Source: an uncultured Lachnospiraceae bacterium (GTDB lineage: Bacteria; Bacillota; Clostridia; Lachnospirales; Lachnospiraceae). Taken from it: a DNA stretch of 64,000 bases. A program made the translations under genes and the position numbers. The stretch's first letter is position 1, and the number at the start of each line of letters is the position of its first letter. The notes below the pieces were generated by a model. That model made no database searches. It saw only the letters and a program-made list of their open reading frames with translations, and was not told the origin of the DNA. This document shows positions 33,815 through 43,978 of the stretch, piece after piece. Location: positions 100,833 through 164,832 of the forward strand of contig CALWBQ010000034.1 of NCBI GenBank assembly GCA_944376125.1, given 5' to 3'.

Positions 33815-34855
33815 CTACATTCTAATGGCCCATTTCATAATGCCTTCTTTTTTATCCTCAAAGATTTGGTATGCTTCCAGGATATGTTCAAAGGATGTCC
33901 GGTGAGTGATCAGGCAGGTGGCATCCAGCTTTCCCTCCTGAATCAGCCGCATAATCTCCGGACAGTCGCAGGCATCCACGCCTCCAGTTTTAAAGATCAG
34001 GTTCTTGCCGTACATCTGAGGGAGCGGCAGGGTCTGATCCTCCTCATACATTGCCACCAGGCAGACTACGCCGTTGGGCCTGGCCGTCTCCCAGGCCATC
34101 TGAAAGGTATTCTTTCCGCCGGCAGCTTCGATAACCACATCTGCGCCGCGGCCTTCCGTATTCTTCAGGATTTCGCTGCGAACATCCGATTTCCCAGGAG
34201 TCAGAATCACATCCGCCAGTCCCTGTTCCTGCGCCAACTGCAGCCGATTCTCCAGCACATCTACGGCAATGATTCTGGATGGCTGGTACAGCCTGGCCGC
34301 CATCATGCAGCAGAGCCCCGTCGGGCCGGCCCCCAGCACCGCTACTGTATCTCCTTCTTTGATCTCACCGATCTTGGCCGCCCAATATCCTGTGGAAAGC
34401 AAATCCCCTGTAAACAGCGCCTGCTCGTCCGTCACATTGTCTGGAATCCGGGTGAGGCCATTATCGCCATAGGGGATACGGACGTATTCCGCTTGGCCGC
34501 CGTCAATCCGACAGCCCAGAGACCACCCTCCTGCCGGGTCTGTGCAATTATTGACAAACCCTCTCTTGCAGTAGAAGCACCGGCCGCAGAAAGTCTCCAC
34601 ATTGACTGACACCCTATCACCCGGACGGACAGTCCTGACCGCTGAGCCAGTCTGGACCACCTGCCCCACAAACTCATGGCCTAAAATCGTGCCGGGAACC
34701 GCCCTGGGCACCGCCCCATGCTTAATGTGGATATCGCTGGAACAGATAGTGGCCATTGTGACCTTCAGAATCACATCACTGTCCTCCTGAATCTCCGGCA
34801 CCGGCCGCTCTTCCACACCGATTCTGCCGTTTCCCTGATATACTAATGCCTTCAT
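33815..34855 (-). CDS. Zinc-dependent alcohol dehydrogenase (MDR family)
   Basis: The 346-residue protein has catalytic zinc ligands in ATICSSDIH (Cys) and GHEFVG (His-Glu). The structural zinc site is CGRCFYCKRGFVNNC, and the NAD(P) fold has VAVLGAGPTGLCCM. It belongs to the group that includes threonine, sorbitol and secondary alcohol dehydrogenases; the substrate is not evident. The ATG overlaps the rarA stop (ATGA), so the two are coupled. No sugar-specific neighbours are near. Confidence 0.9.
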   Translation of the reverse strand: MKALVYQGNGRIGVEERPVPEIQEDSDVILKVTMATICSSDIHIKHGAVPRAVPGTILGHEFVGQVVQTGSAVRTVRPGDRVSVNVETFCGRCFYCKRGFVNNCTDPAGGWSLGCRIDGGQAEYVRIPYGDNGLTRIPDNVTDEQALFTGDLLSTGYWAAKIGEIKEGDTVAVLGAGPTGLCCMMAARLYQPSRIIAVDVLENRLQLAQEQGLADVILTPGKSDVRSEILKNTEGRGADVVIEAAGGKNTFQMAWETARPNGVVCLVAMYEEDQTLPLPQMYGKNLIFKTGGVDACDCPEIMRLIQEGKLDATCLITHRTSFEHILEAYQIFEDKKEGIMKWAIRM

Positions 34856-36177
34856 CCATCTTCCTCCTTAGCCCTAAAGCGCCGGATTTCCTCCAGCCTG
34901 TCAGCCGCCCTGGACTCCTGCCCCTCTCTGGCGGGCCTGTAGTATGTCCTGCCTGCTAAAGCATCCGGGAGACACTGCATATGCGCAATCTTTTCTTCTG
35001 TGTCGTGAGCGTAAATATACCCTTCGCCGTAGTGCAGCTCTTTCATAAGTCCTGTTGGGGCGTTGCGGATCACCAGGGGAACCGGCTCCGACAACATGGT
35101 CAGAGCATCCTGTTTGGCCTCCTCATAAGCCCGATAGACAGAGTTCGATCTAGGGGCCAGGGACAGATAAATCACTGTCTGGGCAAGATTTAGATTACAC
35201 TCCGGCATTCCCAGAAAATGGCTGGCCTGATATGCTGCCACAGCCAGAGGAAGCGCCTGGGGATCGGCCATTCCAACATCCTCGCTGGCAAATCGGATCA
35301 GCCTCCGGGCGATATAAAGAGGATCCTCCCCAGCCTCCAGCATCCGGGCCAGCCAGTACACGGCTGCATCTGGATCGCTGTTCCGCATGGACTTATGGAG
35401 TGCCGAGATTAGATTGTAATGCTCCTCTCCTTTTTTATCATACAAGAGAGATTTTTTGCTGATGCACTGTTCCAAAATTTCTTTTGTCACCACTGTCTTA
35501 TCTGGCCTGATTTCCCCGTTAATAACCGCCATCTCCAGCGTATTCAGAGCAGTTCTGGCATCCCCGTCAGCAAATTCGGCGATCATCCAGAGAAGCTCCT
35601 CTGAAATCTCAATATTCAGATACCCCAGCCCCTTGGGACTAGATATCGCCCTCTTTAAAAGTTTTACCATGTCGTCTGCAGTCAGAGCTTTCAGAACAAA
35701 CACCTTGCACCTGGACAGCAGTGCGGCGTTAATCTCAAAGGAAGGATTCTCTGTGGTAGCCCCGATGAGAATAATGCTGCCCTTCTCCACAAATGGGAGA
35801 AAAGCATCCTGCTGTGCCTTGTTGAACCTGTGAATCTCATCCACAAAAACTAAGGTTCGAAGACCAGATCTGCGGCCTTCCTCCGCCCTGGCCATAACTT
35901 CTTTGATCTCTTTGATGCCGCTGGTCACAGCGCTGAAATTAACAAAAGATGCTCTTGTCTTGGCCGCAATGATGCTGGCCAGTGTCGTTTTTCCCACCCC
36001 GGGAGGTCCCCAAAATATCATAGAAGGAATCTTGTCCTGATCAATCAGCTGTCTCAGGATTTTTCCTTTTCCTACCAGGTGCTCCTGCCCCACAAATTCA
36101 TCCAGATCAGCGGGTCTTACGCGGCTGGCCAGAGGGCTTTCATGTTCCTGATAGTCAAACAGAGACATCTGTTCCAA
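34852..36177 (-). CDS. rarA: Replication-associated recombination protein A
   Basis: The 441-residue AAA+ ATPase starts MEQMSLFDYQEHESPLASRVRP and contains Walker A (GPPGVGKTTLAS) and Walker B (TLVFVDEIHRFNKAQQDA). A sensor segment (LIGATTENPSFEIN) and the C-terminal tetramerisation part (ARRLIRFASEDVGMADPQAL) follow. It acts at stalled replication forks. It lies 20 bases after the CPBP gene and overlaps the dehydrogenase gene by four bases. Confidence 0.94.
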   Translation of the reverse strand: MEQMSLFDYQEHESPLASRVRPADLDEFVGQEHLVGKGKILRQLIDQDKIPSMIFWGPPGVGKTTLASIIAAKTRASFVNFSAVTSGIKEIKEVMARAEEGRRSGLRTLVFVDEIHRFNKAQQDAFLPFVEKGSIILIGATTENPSFEINAALLSRCKVFVLKALTADDMVKLLKRAISSPKGLGYLNIEISEELLWMIAEFADGDARTALNTLEMAVINGEIRPDKTVVTKEILEQCISKKSLLYDKKGEEHYNLISALHKSMRNSDPDAAVYWLARMLEAGEDPLYIARRLIRFASEDVGMADPQALPLAVAAYQASHFLGMPECNLNLAQTVIYLSLAPRSNSVYRAYEEAKQDALTMLSEPVPLVIRNAPTGLMKELHYGEGYIYAHDTEEKIAHMQCLPDALAGRTYYRPAREGQESRAADRLEEIRRFRAKEEDG

Positions 36178-36197
36178 TTTTCCACCCCCTTATCGGT

Positions 36198-37136
36198 TCA
36201 GATATTCATGGCAAATCGAAGGAGACACAGTACAAAAAATAGAATCATCCCAGGATTTCCCATAACTGTCCGAATTCTCCCAGATACAGAAATGCGGGGG
36301 GAAGACCACTCATATGGCGTCTGGTACAGCCTCTTCTTTTTCCAAAAGCAGCACAGAAGAATGATTCCGCTGATGGCTGATCCCAGCTGAATGCTGCCAT
36401 AGAGGGTCATCAGTCCTATCCCCATGATACCCATGAGGCCGGGCATTGATTCCAGATTTCCGATCAGCAGGACCACTTCACTCCCCATAAAATTGATTGC
36501 CATATGAAGCGCGATGGTTCCCATCACGTTGCCCGTGCGCACATATGCGTAGGCTAAAATCAGCCCGACGCCGAAAGCATAAAAAAATTGATACAGGTTG
36601 CCGTGCATCAGACCAAACAGCAGCGCAGACACCACGATCGCCGTCTTCTCCCCGTACACTAAAATCCTGTCCATCAGGAACTTTCTAGTCAGCAGCTCTT
36701 CCACCACAGGAGCCGCAATGACTGTCAGAATAAAATTAAGAAGCGGATTTGATCTTAAAATAAGAGTTTCCACCACATTCGTGCCGGCCAGCGGGCCCAA
36801 GATAGAGGTCAAAACCACAGAAATCAGATTTCCAGCCACAGCAACTCCTGTGCATATGAGGTACAATCCAATCCAGGACCACAGCTCCCATTTTTCGGTT
36901 CTCCTCGCCGGATCCGGGCAGGATATGCTCCGGAAAATCATCCAGGCAGCCGGAAAGCCTACGGCATACATACCGATGGCATTGACCAAAAGCTGCAGGT
37001 CTGTGCTGACAGATCCGCGGCTGATGACAGCCAATCCCGCATAAATGACCAGCGCAGCGATAGTGGAAATTATCAAAAAAGCCGAAAGGGCCAGCCCTGT
37101 CTTGGAAAAAATACGGCTCCAACTTTTTTCGTTCAT
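36198..37136 (-). CDS. CPBP family intramembrane glutamic protease
   Basis: The 312-residue protein has about eight membrane helices. The active-site motifs are EELLTR (Glu146, Glu147, Arg151), a His in LFGLMHGN (His178) and a His in IALHMAINF (His211). These match the Rce1/CPBP proteases, some of which process peptides or regulate sigma factors. It is first in a unit with rarA and the dehydrogenase; no bacteriocin gene is seen nearby. The substrate is unknown. Confidence 0.88.
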   Translation of the reverse strand: MNEKSWSRIFSKTGLALSAFLIISTIAALVIYAGLAVISRGSVSTDLQLLVNAIGMYAVGFPAAWMIFRSISCPDPARRTEKWELWSWIGLYLICTGVAVAGNLISVVLTSILGPLAGTNVVETLILRSNPLLNFILTVIAAPVVEELLTRKFLMDRILVYGEKTAIVVSALLFGLMHGNLYQFFYAFGVGLILAYAYVRTGNVMGTIALHMAINFMGSEVVLLIGNLESMPGLMGIMGIGLMTLYGSIQLGSAISGIILLCCFWKKKRLYQTPYEWSSPRISVSGRIRTVMGNPGMILFFVLCLLRFAMNI

Positions 37137-37257
37137 CTGTTATCCTCCTTGCCTGACCATGATGTTCTTCTGCCTAGTATATCACATCAGTCTGTTCCCG
37201 TAAACTCTCGGATTTGACCTTCCGGCACTTCTTTTTGCCGGAATCCGCAGACGAAAA

Positions 37258-37289
37258 CGAGGCGAAAACGTTCTCTCCGTTTCGCCTCG
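37258..37289 (-). terminator. Terminator of the EF-G-like/rubredoxin unit
   Basis: CGAGGCGAAAACG (37258-37270) pairs with CGTTTCGCCTCG (37278-37289), with one unpaired A. A short T run follows on the minus strand. A second small hairpin, TTCCGGCA/TGCCGGAA, lies at 37220-37243. Confidence 0.65.
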
Positions 37290-37316
37290 CCTCTCCTGCC
37301 ATTCTGCAGGTTTCAC

Positions 37317-37478
37317 TTATTCTTCAGGAACAAAAACTTCTTTTCCCATTCCGCATACCGGGCATACCCAGTCATCCGGAAGATCCTCAAAAGCGGTTCC
37401 CGGCTGGATCCCGTTGTCAGGATCGCCTACTTCCGGATCATAAACATATCCGCAAGGTTCACATACATATTTCTTCAT
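37317..37478 (-). CDS. Rubredoxin
   Basis: The 53-residue protein has the two iron-binding knuckles [15 protein letters not shown] and [11 protein letters not shown], the standard one-iron rubredoxin. The ATG at 37478 has a strong AGGAGGT site; codons upstream in frame belong to the intergenic region and the EF-G-like gene. It is a small electron carrier, often used with peroxide or oxygen reductases in anaerobes. It follows the EF-G-like gene by about 30 bases and probably shares its transcript. Confidence 0.95.
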   Translation of the reverse strand: MKKYVCEPCGYVYDPEVGDPDNGIQPGTAFEDLPDDWVCPVCGMGKEVFVPEE

Positions 37479-37509
37479 AATGATTGACCTCCTAAATCTA
37501 GCTCTTGTT

Positions 37510-39606
37510 TTATGATTCATCCTTCTGAGCAGCTCTGGCTTCCACTTCTTTCTTCTGAATATCGCCAGGTGCCTGCTCATAACGGCTGAACTCGTATTCA
37601 AATACACCTATTCCGCCGGTAATTGACCTCAGATCCGTGTTGTAGCCGTACAGCTCAGACATCGGAATATCGGCCTCAATAATCTGTTTCCCGTGGTGAT
37701 CCGGGTTCATTCCCAGAACACGGCCGCGGCGGCGGTTCAGATCGCCCATAACGTCTCCGGTAAACTTATCCGGAACCGTTACTTTCAGAGAAGCGATAGG
37801 TTCCAGCAGAACAGGATTTGCCTCCATAAAGCCTTTCTTAAATGCAAGAATAGTTGCCATCTTAAAGGCCATTTCTGAGGAATCGACCGGATGGTAAGAA
37901 CCATCCACCAAAGTTGCCTTCAAGCCAACTACCGGATATCCGGCCAGCGGGCCCTTCTGAACACATTCCTGCAGTCCTTTCTCAACTGCCGGGAAGTAGT
38001 TCTTCGGCACGGATCCGCCAAAAATCTTCTCTTCGAAGATATATGGAGTCTCCAGATCGCCTGACGGCTCAAATTCCATCCACACATCCCCGTACTGGCC
38101 GTGGCCGCCGGACTGTTTCTTGTGGCGCCCCTGAACTTTCACTTTCTTTCTCAGAGTTTCACGGAAAGCAAATTTCGGCTTCTCTAAAACAATTTCAACT
38201 TTGTAGCGGTTCAGCAGCTTGCTGGCAACCACCTCCAGCTGCTGTTCCCCGATGCCGTACAGAAGAGACTGGCGGTTTTCACTGTCATTGACCGTTTTCA
38301 GAGTCAAATCCTCTTCCATCATCTTAGACAGAGCGGAGGAAACCTTGTCATCCTCTCCCTTGTTGGCAGCTCTGTAAGCCATATAGGTATAAGGAGTGGA
38401 GATCTCCGGTTTATGGTACACAATAGGAGCACTCCTGAGTGCAATGGTATCACCAGTCTGCGTGACAGACAGCTTTGCCACTGCCCCGATATCTCCGGCT
38501 TTCAGCTCCGGAACTTCTATCTGTTCCTTGCCTCTCAGGACATAGAGCTTGCCCACCTTCTCTTCTGTCTCTTTATTTACATTATAGATCGTACTGTCAG
38601 GTTTTAACGTTCCCGTGCAGATTTTCATCAGGGAATATTTTCCAATAAAGGGATCTACGATAGTCTTAAATACTCTGGCTGACAGCGAAACATCGTCATT
38701 GTATTTTGCGGTGAAACGCTCACCAGTGGAAACGTCTACACCGATACATTCATATTTGTCTGGTGACGGGAAATATTTGTCGATCGCCTGGAGCAGTCCA
38801 GAAAATCCCTGGCAGTTGATACCGGATCCCAGAAGGATCGGCACAATGTTGCCCTCGATTACGTGGCTTCTCAGAGCACCGGAAATCTCCTCCTGAGTAA
38901 ACTCTTCACCAGAGAAATAGCGCTCCATGTATTCTTCGCTGGTCTCTGCCACAGCCTCCATTAAAGCCTCTCTGGCAATTCCCAGGTTTTTCTGAACATA
39001 TTCCGGAATCTCACACTCCTCATAATTGCTGAGAGTTGTAAATCTTCGTCCGGCCATCTTAACTACATTGACAAACCCAACAAATTTTTCATTTTCTCTG
39101 ATGGGAAGCTGGAAAGGAGCAATCTTCCGGCCGAAGCGGGTCTCCAGTTTCAGCACCAGTTCCCTGTAGCTGGCGTGGTCATCATCCATGTTGGTCACAA
39201 AGAACAGTCTGGGCAGTCTGTACTTCTCACACATCTCCCACGCCTTCTCCGTACCTACCTCAATTCCTGCTTTGCAGTTTACCACGATAATGGCGGCATC
39301 GGCAACACTGATTGCCTCTTCCACTTCCCCTACAAAATCGAAGTATCCTGGAGTATCCAGCAAATTGATCTTGATAGGACCATTTTCTCCATTATATTCC
39401 AAAGGGATCAGAGAGGTGGAGATTGAAAACTGTCTCTTGATCTCCTCTTTGTCGTAATCACTGATGGTATTGCCGTCAGCAATCTTCCCCATTCTCTTTG
39501 TAACCCCAGTAACTAATGCCAACGCCTCTGCTACTGTAGTCTTTCCGGCGCCGCCATGCCCCAAAAGCACAACATTGCGTATCTGGCTGGTTCCATAAAC
39601 GTTCAT
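37510..39606 (-). CDS. Elongation factor G-like GTPase (non-canonical paralogue)
   Basis: The protein has 698 residues from the ATG at 39606, which has an AGGAGGG site; an in-frame start at 39657 has none. The five-domain EF-G layout is present with Walker A GHGGAGKT (residues 16-23). The switch II segment reads [10 protein letters not shown], so Tyr88 replaces the His that positions the catalytic water in true EF-G. The guanine-specificity motif is TNMD in place of NKMD. These features mark the EF-G-like group (for example Thermotoga TM1651), not the housekeeping fusA that normally lies in the str operon. Its task in translation or ribosome recovery is not settled. Confidence 0.9.
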   Translation of the reverse strand: MNVYGTSQIRNVVLLGHGGAGKTTVAEALALVTGVTKRMGKIADGNTISDYDKEEIKRQFSISTSLIPLEYNGENGPIKINLLDTPGYFDFVGEVEEAISVADAAIIVVNCKAGIEVGTEKAWEMCEKYRLPRLFFVTNMDDDHASYRELVLKLETRFGRKIAPFQLPIRENEKFVGFVNVVKMAGRRFTTLSNYEECEIPEYVQKNLGIAREALMEAVAETSEEYMERYFSGEEFTQEEISGALRSHVIEGNIVPILLGSGINCQGFSGLLQAIDKYFPSPDKYECIGVDVSTGERFTAKYNDDVSLSARVFKTIVDPFIGKYSLMKICTGTLKPDSTIYNVNKETEEKVGKLYVLRGKEQIEVPELKAGDIGAVAKLSVTQTGDTIALRSAPIVYHKPEISTPYTYMAYRAANKGEDDKVSSALSKMMEEDLTLKTVNDSENRQSLLYGIGEQQLEVVASKLLNRYKVEIVLEKPKFAFRETLRKKVKVQGRHKKQSGGHGQYGDVWMEFEPSGDLETPYIFEEKIFGGSVPKNYFPAVEKGLQECVQKGPLAGYPVVGLKATLVDGSYHPVDSSEMAFKMATILAFKKGFMEANPVLLEPIASLKVTVPDKFTGDVMGDLNRRRGRVLGMNPDHHGKQIIEADIPMSELYGYNTDLRSITGGIGVFEYEFSRYEQAPGDIQKKEVEARAAQKDES

Positions 39607-39705
39607 AAGAAATCCCTCCTGTACCTCAATAATTAGTCCATGAATGTATTTTACCAAAAAATTCAGAAATTCACAAGTAAAACATGCAATTTATACAAAA
39701 ACTTT

Positions 39706-40764
39706 TCAATTTTCACGGCTAAAATTCTGAACCCAATACAGAGTACCATTATGAGAGTAACAGCCCACGCCGATTTTTGTATAAGTGCTTCTCAAAATGT
39801 TGGCCCGGTGTCCGGAGGAATTCATCCAGCCATTCATCACCTGCTTCGGTGAGGAATATCCCATGGCAATGTTTTCACCCCGGTAGGTATCTTCTCCTCC
39901 TAATTCTTCATAGAGGGTGGACCAGTGGCTTCCATCCGGTCTGTTGTGACTGAACGTTTCCGTAAGTTCCTCCGCCCTCAGGGCCGCGCACTGTGCCAGA
40001 GTATCGTCCCATTCCAGGGGACTCAGGCCCTCTGCCTCCCGCTCCTGGTTGACGAGATCAAAAACCTGCTGTGCATACGCATCCGTATCCACGCTTTCAC
40101 TCTCAGACGCCCTGTCTTCATTCCGTGTAATGGTATATCCGCTCTGTCCGGAGGAAGCATCCTCCCTGTCATCGTCCTCCTGCTCCTCATACCAGTCATA
40201 AAGATCCGTCATGTCGGTGATTGTTCCGTCCTTCTGAACGGTATAGCGAACATCGTCCAAGGTAAAGGACTTGGTCTGAAGCGTGCCGTCCTCATTAAAA
40301 TAATAGTCTTCCCCGCCGATCGTGTAGAAGTCAATAACCATAGTGCCATTTTCATCAAAATAGTACTTGTCTCCGCCAATCCGCTTCCACTCGTTCTTTA
40401 AGGGTTTTCCGCCCTCATAGTAGCTCCAGGTGCCATTGGCCTCTTTTTTCCATCCCTCTGCCGTCTGAACCTGCTGAGTCTGGATCTTGCCGTCCACGAT
40501 CCATGCCCCGCTCGCATCTACCGTATACCCGTCAGGTGTTGCCGTATTCATCAGACAATAGCCATTTTCATTGAAATAGTAACATTCGGCAGTCCCATCC
40601 TGGTTGCCGTCCAGCCATAGCCAGGTATTGACAGGGTAAGACATATCGTCATTCTGCCACCACCAACCTCCTGCGTCCTGCTTCCACTGCGCACCAAACG
40701 CTGTAAATGACATCCCACATACCATCAATACACACCCTGCAGCCGCTGCAGCAAATTTTTTCAT
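39706..40764 (-). CDS. Secreted CAP-domain protein with wall-binding repeats
   Basis: The protein has 352 residues from the ATG at 40764 (GGAGGGAG upstream). A signal peptide (KKFAAAAAGCVLMVCGMSFTAFGA) is followed by choline-binding-type repeats rich in Trp, Tyr and Gly (GWKKEANGTWSYYEGGKPLK; GGDKYYFDENGTMV). An acidic linker leads to a C-terminal CAP/SCP domain (VNQEREAEGLSPLEWDDTL, SHNRPDGSHW, GENIAMGY, SGHRANILRS). It should be exported and held at the wall. The function of bacterial CAP proteins is mostly unknown. The GH25 enzyme near 62 kb has similar repeats. Confidence 0.88.
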   Translation of the reverse strand: MKKFAAAAAGCVLMVCGMSFTAFGAQWKQDAGGWWWQNDDMSYPVNTWLWLDGNQDGTAECYYFNENGYCLMNTATPDGYTVDASGAWIVDGKIQTQQVQTAEGWKKEANGTWSYYEGGKPLKNEWKRIGGDKYYFDENGTMVIDFYTIGGEDYYFNEDGTLQTKSFTLDDVRYTVQKDGTITDMTDLYDWYEEQEDDDREDASSGQSGYTITRNEDRASESESVDTDAYAQQVFDLVNQEREAEGLSPLEWDDTLAQCAALRAEELTETFSHNRPDGSHWSTLYEELGGEDTYRGENIAMGYSSPKQVMNGWMNSSGHRANILRSTYTKIGVGCYSHNGTLYWVQNFSREN

Positions 40765-40896
40765 AATTTCTCCCTCCCTTGGAATGCAGCGATTCCGCCA
40801 TAAAATCTGCATTTATCATACCATTTTTCTCCATTTATTACAATTCTTTTTTGTGCATTTTTGATTTAAAGTTTTACAGTTTAAATTAATAAAGCG

Positions 40897-40925
40897 TTGA
40901 CATTTCATGCCTTATGCCTTACAAT
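40897..40925 (+). promoter_or_regulatory. tyrA-aroA promoter
   Basis: TTGACA (40897-40902) and TACAAT (40920-40925) are 17 bases apart. The tyrA ATG lies 50 bases downstream with AGGAGG at 40961-40966. Confidence 0.75.
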
Positions 40926-40974
40926 GGACAATGTTTCAAACTTTCTGCATTCTGCGTCTCAGGAGGTTTTTATC

Positions 40975-42072
40975 ATGGCAGAACAAACAATCGGCTTTAT
41001 CGGGCTGGGCCTGATCGGCGGCTCAATCGCCAAAGGGTTGAAGCGGGCCAGGCCGGACATTTCCATCATGGCTTATATGAGGAGCCGTTCAAGGCTTGAA
41101 CAGGCAAAAAGGGACGGTATCGTGGATATCATACTGGACGGTGTCGGCCAGGAGCTGGCTGCATGCGATATGGTATTTCTCTGCACGCCGGTAGAGTACA
41201 ACGCCGGATATTTAAAGTCCATCCGGCCCTATTTGAAACCCGGTGCCATCATAACTGATGTCGGCAGCACCAAAACCAGCATCCATGAAGAGGTGCTTCG
41301 CCTAGGCATGGAGCATGTCTTTGTAGGCGGTCACCCTATGGCCGGTTCTGAGAAAACCGGATATGAGCACTCCACCGATCATCTCCTGGAAAATGCCTAT
41401 TATATTATCACCCCGGCCGAGGGATCCACCAGCGAACAGGTTGAGCGGGTGAAACAGGTAGCCAAGCTGCTGGGTGCCATTCCCATGGTCCTGGATTATC
41501 GGGAGCACGACCGGGCCGTAGCTGCCGTCAGCCACCTTCCTCATCTGGCCGCCTCCTGTCTGGTCAATCTGGTCAAGGAAGCCGATGGCCCTGATGAAAC
41601 CATGAAGCGCATTGCCGCCGGAGGCTTCAAAGATATCACCCGGATCGCCTCCTCATCCCCAGAAATGTGGGAACAGATCTGTATGGCCAACTGCGGTCCC
41701 ATTTCAGATATTTTAGAACAATATATCGCATCCCTCTCCCAGGTTCTCCAAGAGATCCGGAACAGGCAGGAGCGCTCCATCTACCGGCTTCTGGAGGAAT
41801 CCAGAGATTACCGCAACTCCATAACCGACCGCGCCAAAGGCGCCTTGGAGCCGGATTATTCTTTCTCTGTGGATATTGTTGATGAAGCTGGAGCCATCTC
41901 CACTCTGTCCGTCATCCTGGCTGCAAAGGGCATTAATATTAAAAATATCGGAATCAACAATAACAGAGAGCGCGGCGAAGGTGCTCTCCGAATCACCTTT
42001 TACGATGAAGCATCTCTGGAAGCTGCCTGGGCGCAGCTTGCCAAATACCATTATGAATTATTCCGACAATAG
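40975..42072 (+). CDS. tyrA: Prephenate dehydrogenase with ACT domain
   Basis: The protein has 365 residues from the ATG at 40975; an upstream in-frame start overlaps the promoter. The NAD-binding part begins TIGFIGLGLIGGSIAKGLK. VGGHPMAGSEKTGYEHS and DRAVAAVSHLPHLAA form the prephenate site. The C-terminal 75 residues are an ACT domain (DEAGAISTLSVILAAKGINIKNIGI), likely for feedback by tyrosine. It makes 4-hydroxyphenylpyruvate from prephenate. aroA follows by ten bases. Confidence 0.94.
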   Translation: MAEQTIGFIGLGLIGGSIAKGLKRARPDISIMAYMRSRSRLEQAKRDGIVDIILDGVGQELAACDMVFLCTPVEYNAGYLKSIRPYLKPGAIITDVGSTKTSIHEEVLRLGMEHVFVGGHPMAGSEKTGYEHSTDHLLENAYYIITPAEGSTSEQVERVKQVAKLLGAIPMVLDYREHDRAVAAVSHLPHLAASCLVNLVKEADGPDETMKRIAAGGFKDITRIASSSPEMWEQICMANCGPISDILEQYIASLSQVLQEIRNRQERSIYRLLEESRDYRNSITDRAKGALEPDYSFSVDIVDEAGAISTLSVILAAKGINIKNIGINNNRERGEGALRITFYDEASLEAAWAQLAKYHYELFRQ

Positions 42073-42081
42073 GAGGACTCT

Positions 42082-43374
42082 ATGTTATTTCATTCTGTAT
42101 CCCGCTTAAAGGGGGAAGTCTCCGTCCCCGGCGACAAATCCATCTCTCACAGGAGTGTTATGCTGGGCTCCATAGCGAAAGGCACCACTGAAATTACCAA
42201 CTATCTCCAGGGTGCTGACTGCCTTTCCACCATCGCATGTTTTCGAAGGATGGGAATTTCGATTGAGAACAACGGCAGCACTGTGCTGGTTCACGGAAAT
42301 GGCCTGAGGGGGCTGAAAGCTCCTGGCAGCGCACCTTTAGACTGCGGCAACTCTGGCACTACCACCAGGTTAATCTCCGGAATTCTGGCTCCTCAAAATT
42401 TTTCTGTAACTCTGACCGGCGATGCCTCTATCCAGAAGAGGCCCATGAAACGGGTCATCGAGCCTCTCAGCCAGATGGGGGCTGACATCACCAGTGTCAA
42501 AGGCAACGGCTGCGCCCCTCTCGCCATACACGGGAAACCGCTTCACGGAATCCACTACATTTCCCCTGTAGCCTCTGCTCAGGTAAAATCTGCCATCCTT
42601 CTGGCTGGCCTCTACGCAGAGGGCGAGACCCGAGTGACGGAGCCCTCCATCTCCCGAAACCATACCGAGCTGATGCTGAAAGGTTTCGGGGCAGATGTTC
42701 GCACAGAGGGAAAAGATGCCATTGTCTCACAAGCCAGAGAACTCCACTCAGCAAAGCTGGATGTCCCTGGAGATATCTCCTCTGCCGCTTTTTTCCTGGC
42801 CGCCGGCCTCATGGTCCCAGGCTCTGAGATTCTATTAAAAAATGTCGGAATCAATCCCACCCGGGACGGAATTCTCCAAGTATGCCGCCAAATGGGAGGA
42901 GATGTCACGATCCTGCGCCAGTGGGAGGAAGGCGGAGAACCTGCCGCGGATATCCTTGTCCGTCACAGCGCTCTCTCCGGTACCGTTATCCAGGGCGAGA
43001 TCATCCCCACTCTGATTGATGAGCTTCCGGTCATCGCCGCCATGGCATGCCTGGCGAAAGGCGAAACTGTCATCCGGGATGCTGCAGAGCTGAAAGTCAA
43101 AGAATCGAACCGCATCGAAGTCATGGTCAAAAATCTTTCCGCTATGGGTGCCGATGTAACTGGAACGGAAGACGGCATGGTCATCCGGGGCGGCCGCCCT
43201 CTCCACGGTGCTGTCATTGACAGTTTTCTGGATCATCGGATTGCCATGACCTTTGCTGTGGCTGCCCTGTGCGCGGAAGGCACAACAGAAATTCGCGGCG
43301 CCGAGTGCGTCAATATCTCCTACCCCGATTTTTATAAAGATCTGGCCCGCTTGTCGGGACAAATTTCTCTATAA
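42082..43374 (+). CDS. aroA: 3-Phosphoshikimate 1-carboxyvinyltransferase (EPSP synthase)
   Basis: The 430-residue protein shows the family motifs VPGDKSISHRSVMLGSIA, LDCGNSGTTTRLISG, GDASIQKRPMKRVIEPL, and the late KESNRIEVM and DHRIAMTFAVA. It transfers enolpyruvate to shikimate-3-phosphate in the pathway that supplies tyrA. The sequence GNSGTT in place of GNAGTA suggests a class II type enzyme, less sensitive to glyphosate; that is inference from family knowledge. It is cotranscribed with tyrA. Confidence 0.95.
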   Translation: MLFHSVSRLKGEVSVPGDKSISHRSVMLGSIAKGTTEITNYLQGADCLSTIACFRRMGISIENNGSTVLVHGNGLRGLKAPGSAPLDCGNSGTTTRLISGILAPQNFSVTLTGDASIQKRPMKRVIEPLSQMGADITSVKGNGCAPLAIHGKPLHGIHYISPVASAQVKSAILLAGLYAEGETRVTEPSISRNHTELMLKGFGADVRTEGKDAIVSQARELHSAKLDVPGDISSAAFFLAAGLMVPGSEILLKNVGINPTRDGILQVCRQMGGDVTILRQWEEGGEPAADILVRHSALSGTVIQGEIIPTLIDELPVIAAMACLAKGETVIRDAAELKVKESNRIEVMVKNLSAMGADVTGTEDGMVIRGGRPLHGAVIDSFLDHRIAMTFAVAALCAEGTTEIRGAECVNISYPDFYKDLARLSGQISL

Positions 43375-43375
43375 A

Positions 43376-43411
43376 AAGAGGGAGGCGGGACTAAAGCCCT
43401 GCTTCCCTCTC
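43376..43411 (-). terminator. Terminator of the lon-engB unit
   Basis: AGAGGGAGGCGGG and the stretch GCCCTGCTTCCCTCT form an imperfect stem that includes the engB stop codon. On the minus strand CTTTTT follows. It may also halt aroA transcription weakly. Confidence 0.55.
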
Positions 43412-43978
43412 TAATAATTCCCATATCTGATCCCTCCCCTGCTTGGTCTCCGCCGAGAAGGGGATGAGGATATCGTCTTTGGAAAGTCCCAGCCCTGCCT
43501 GGATCTGCCTCACTTGCTTTGCCACCTGGCTCCTTTTCAGTTTGTCCAGTTTGGTGGCAATAATGACCGGCTGATAACCGTTGTGGACGATCCAGTCATA
43601 CATCATCTTGTCATTTTCTGACGGCTCATGGCGAATATCCACCAGCAAAAAGACTTTTTTCAGCGCCGCTGATTTGTGGAGATAATTTTCAATCATCTTC
43701 CCCCACTTTGCCTTTTCCTCCAGAGAAACCTTCGCGTAGCCGTAACCGGGCAGATCCACAAAATACATATCGTCATTGATCCGGTAGAAATTGATGGTCT
43801 GGGTCTTCCCCGGCTGCCCCGAAGTCCTGGCATAGGCTTTCCGGTTCATCAGGGCATTGATCAAAGATGACTTTCCCACATTGGACTTTCCCGCAAACGC
43901 AAACTCCGGGAGAGTATTCTCCGGAAGTTTGCTTGTAATTCCGCACACGGTTTCCAAATTTACGGTCTTAATAATCAT
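43391..43978 (-). CDS. engB: Ribosome biogenesis GTPase YsxC/EngB
   Basis: The 195-residue GTPase has G1 (GKSNVGKSSL), G3 (FVDLPGYGYAKV) and G4 (IATKLDKL) motifs and the usual single-domain length. It helps assemble the large ribosomal subunit. Its ATG overlaps the lon stop by four bases, the common lon-engB order in Firmicutes. Confidence 0.95.
   Translation of the reverse strand: MIIKTVNLETVCGITSKLPENTLPEFAFAGKSNVGKSSLINALMNRKAYARTSGQPGKTQTINFYRINDDMYFVDLPGYGYAKVSLEEKAKWGKMIENYLHKSAALKKVFLLVDIRHEPSENDKMMYDWIVHNGYQPVIIATKLDKLKRSQVAKQVRQIQAGLGLSKDDILIPFSAETKQGRDQIWELLEREAGL

Noticed and set aside
37510..39606. Housekeeping elongation factor G or a tetracycline-resistance protein
   Set aside because: The switch II and G4 motifs differ from EF-G and Tet(M)-type proteins, and neither ribosomal protein genes nor conjugative element genes are nearby.
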